Source of the DNA: Roseovarius sp. M141
GTDB lineage: Bacteria > Pseudomonadota > Alphaproteobacteria > Rhodobacterales > Rhodobacteraceae
DNA: 64,000 nucleotides
Assembly (NCBI RefSeq): GCF_024355225.1
Contig: NZ_VCNH01000008.1
Location: forward strand, 2,852,001-2,916,000
Direction: 5' to 3'
This document shows positions 63,866 to 64,000 of the stretch, piece after piece (the stretch's first letter is position 1; the number at the start of each line of letters is the position of its first letter). A program made the position numbers and the translations under genes. The notes under the pieces were generated by a model. The model was not told where the DNA came from, made no database searches, and worked only from the letters and a program-made list of their open reading frames with translations.

Positions 63866-64000
63866 GATCGGGTCTCCGGCATAGGACGGTTTCGTACAGA
63901 TTAATGGGCCAAGCGGCGCCGGACCAGCTGATTTCAGTCGTGTCTTGGCAGATCAGGGCACCTGCGACAGGATGGCAAGCGCGGCCCTATGCTGCACCTG
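63866..64000. other. Right-edge intergenic DNA
   Basis: No full gene. The last 48 bp could encode, on the minus strand, a C-terminus QVQHRAALAILSQVP-stop of a gene beyond the edge, but it is too short to support. Confidence 0.3.

Noticed and set aside
63953..64000. Putative C-terminus on the minus strand at the edge
   Set aside because: 15 residues are too few to support a gene.
1..64000. CRISPR array, phage structural genes or plasmid replication genes
   Set aside because: No spaced direct repeats, capsid/tail or rep/par genes were seen on reading.

Overview
The window is chromosomal DNA from a member of the Rhodobacteraceae (Roseobacter group, Alphaproteobacteria). The indicators are: a split, circularly permuted tmRNA with the tag ANDNRAPVALAA; a PuuE allantoinase fused to OHCU decarboxylase; PuuD-type cytochrome-c urate oxidase; a DksA with a reduced zinc site; the fumC-DUF4169-RHH run; and high-GC DNA with recurrent short intergenic motifs. 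No CRISPR array, prophage structural genes or replication origin was seen.

Layout. 1-315 is the 5' end of aceE. 467-8905 is a purine-ring catabolic block: urate/xanthine permease, ureidoglycolate lyase, allantoinase/OHCU decarboxylase fusion, HIU hydrolase, a LysR regulator, urate oxidase, and malate synthase G for the glyoxylate produced. 9370-10173 is a Tsx-like nucleoside porin. 10.2-15.4 kb is an insertion-sequence graveyard: a frameshifted Abhydrolase_9 relic, an IS630 element, a broken IS5-family element carrying two odd ~39-bp inserts, an IS110/IS1111 element inserted inside that IS5, and a VOC (glyoxalase) remnant. 15.4-25.2 kb is a peptide-type ABC importer with a divergent XRE-cupin regulator, a DAO-type FAD oxidase, and frameshifted M20 peptidase and RpiR genes. 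25.2-26.8 kb holds nested IS110 relics. 26.8-35.5 kb completes purine use: a second LysR, xanthine dehydrogenase xdhABC, an NCS2 permease and guanine deaminase. The two purine blocks together give guanine > xanthine > urate > HIU > OHCU > allantoin > allantoate, then ureidoglycolate > glyoxylate > malate. The allantoate-to-ureidoglycolate enzyme is absent from the window.

35.6-36.7 kb is an island scar: an ACC-deaminase fragment joined to an integrase fragment, downstream of tRNA-Ser(CGA). 37.07-39.08 kb is an apparently intact IS1595-family element with a P63C passenger gene, perfect terminal repeats and an 8-bp target duplication, about 110 bp upstream of ssrA (tmRNA). 

39.7-64 kb is mostly conserved chromosomal backbone: chrA, sspB (the ClpXP adaptor for ssrA-tagged proteins), fumC with two small followers, a GNAT, selO, an EEP-family hydrolase with an apparent ATC start, a Na+/H+ antiporter, a DEAD-box helicase, a PLP gamma-lyase-family enzyme, a Fur-family regulator, an FAD monooxygenase, dksA, a MoxR/VWA pair, two membrane/periplasmic proteins of unknown role, an Asp/Glu racemase-family protein with anmK, tyrS, 5-formyl-THF cycloligase, mgtE and a CAP-domain protein. 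All calls come from reading the sequence and recalling family motifs; no database search was run.
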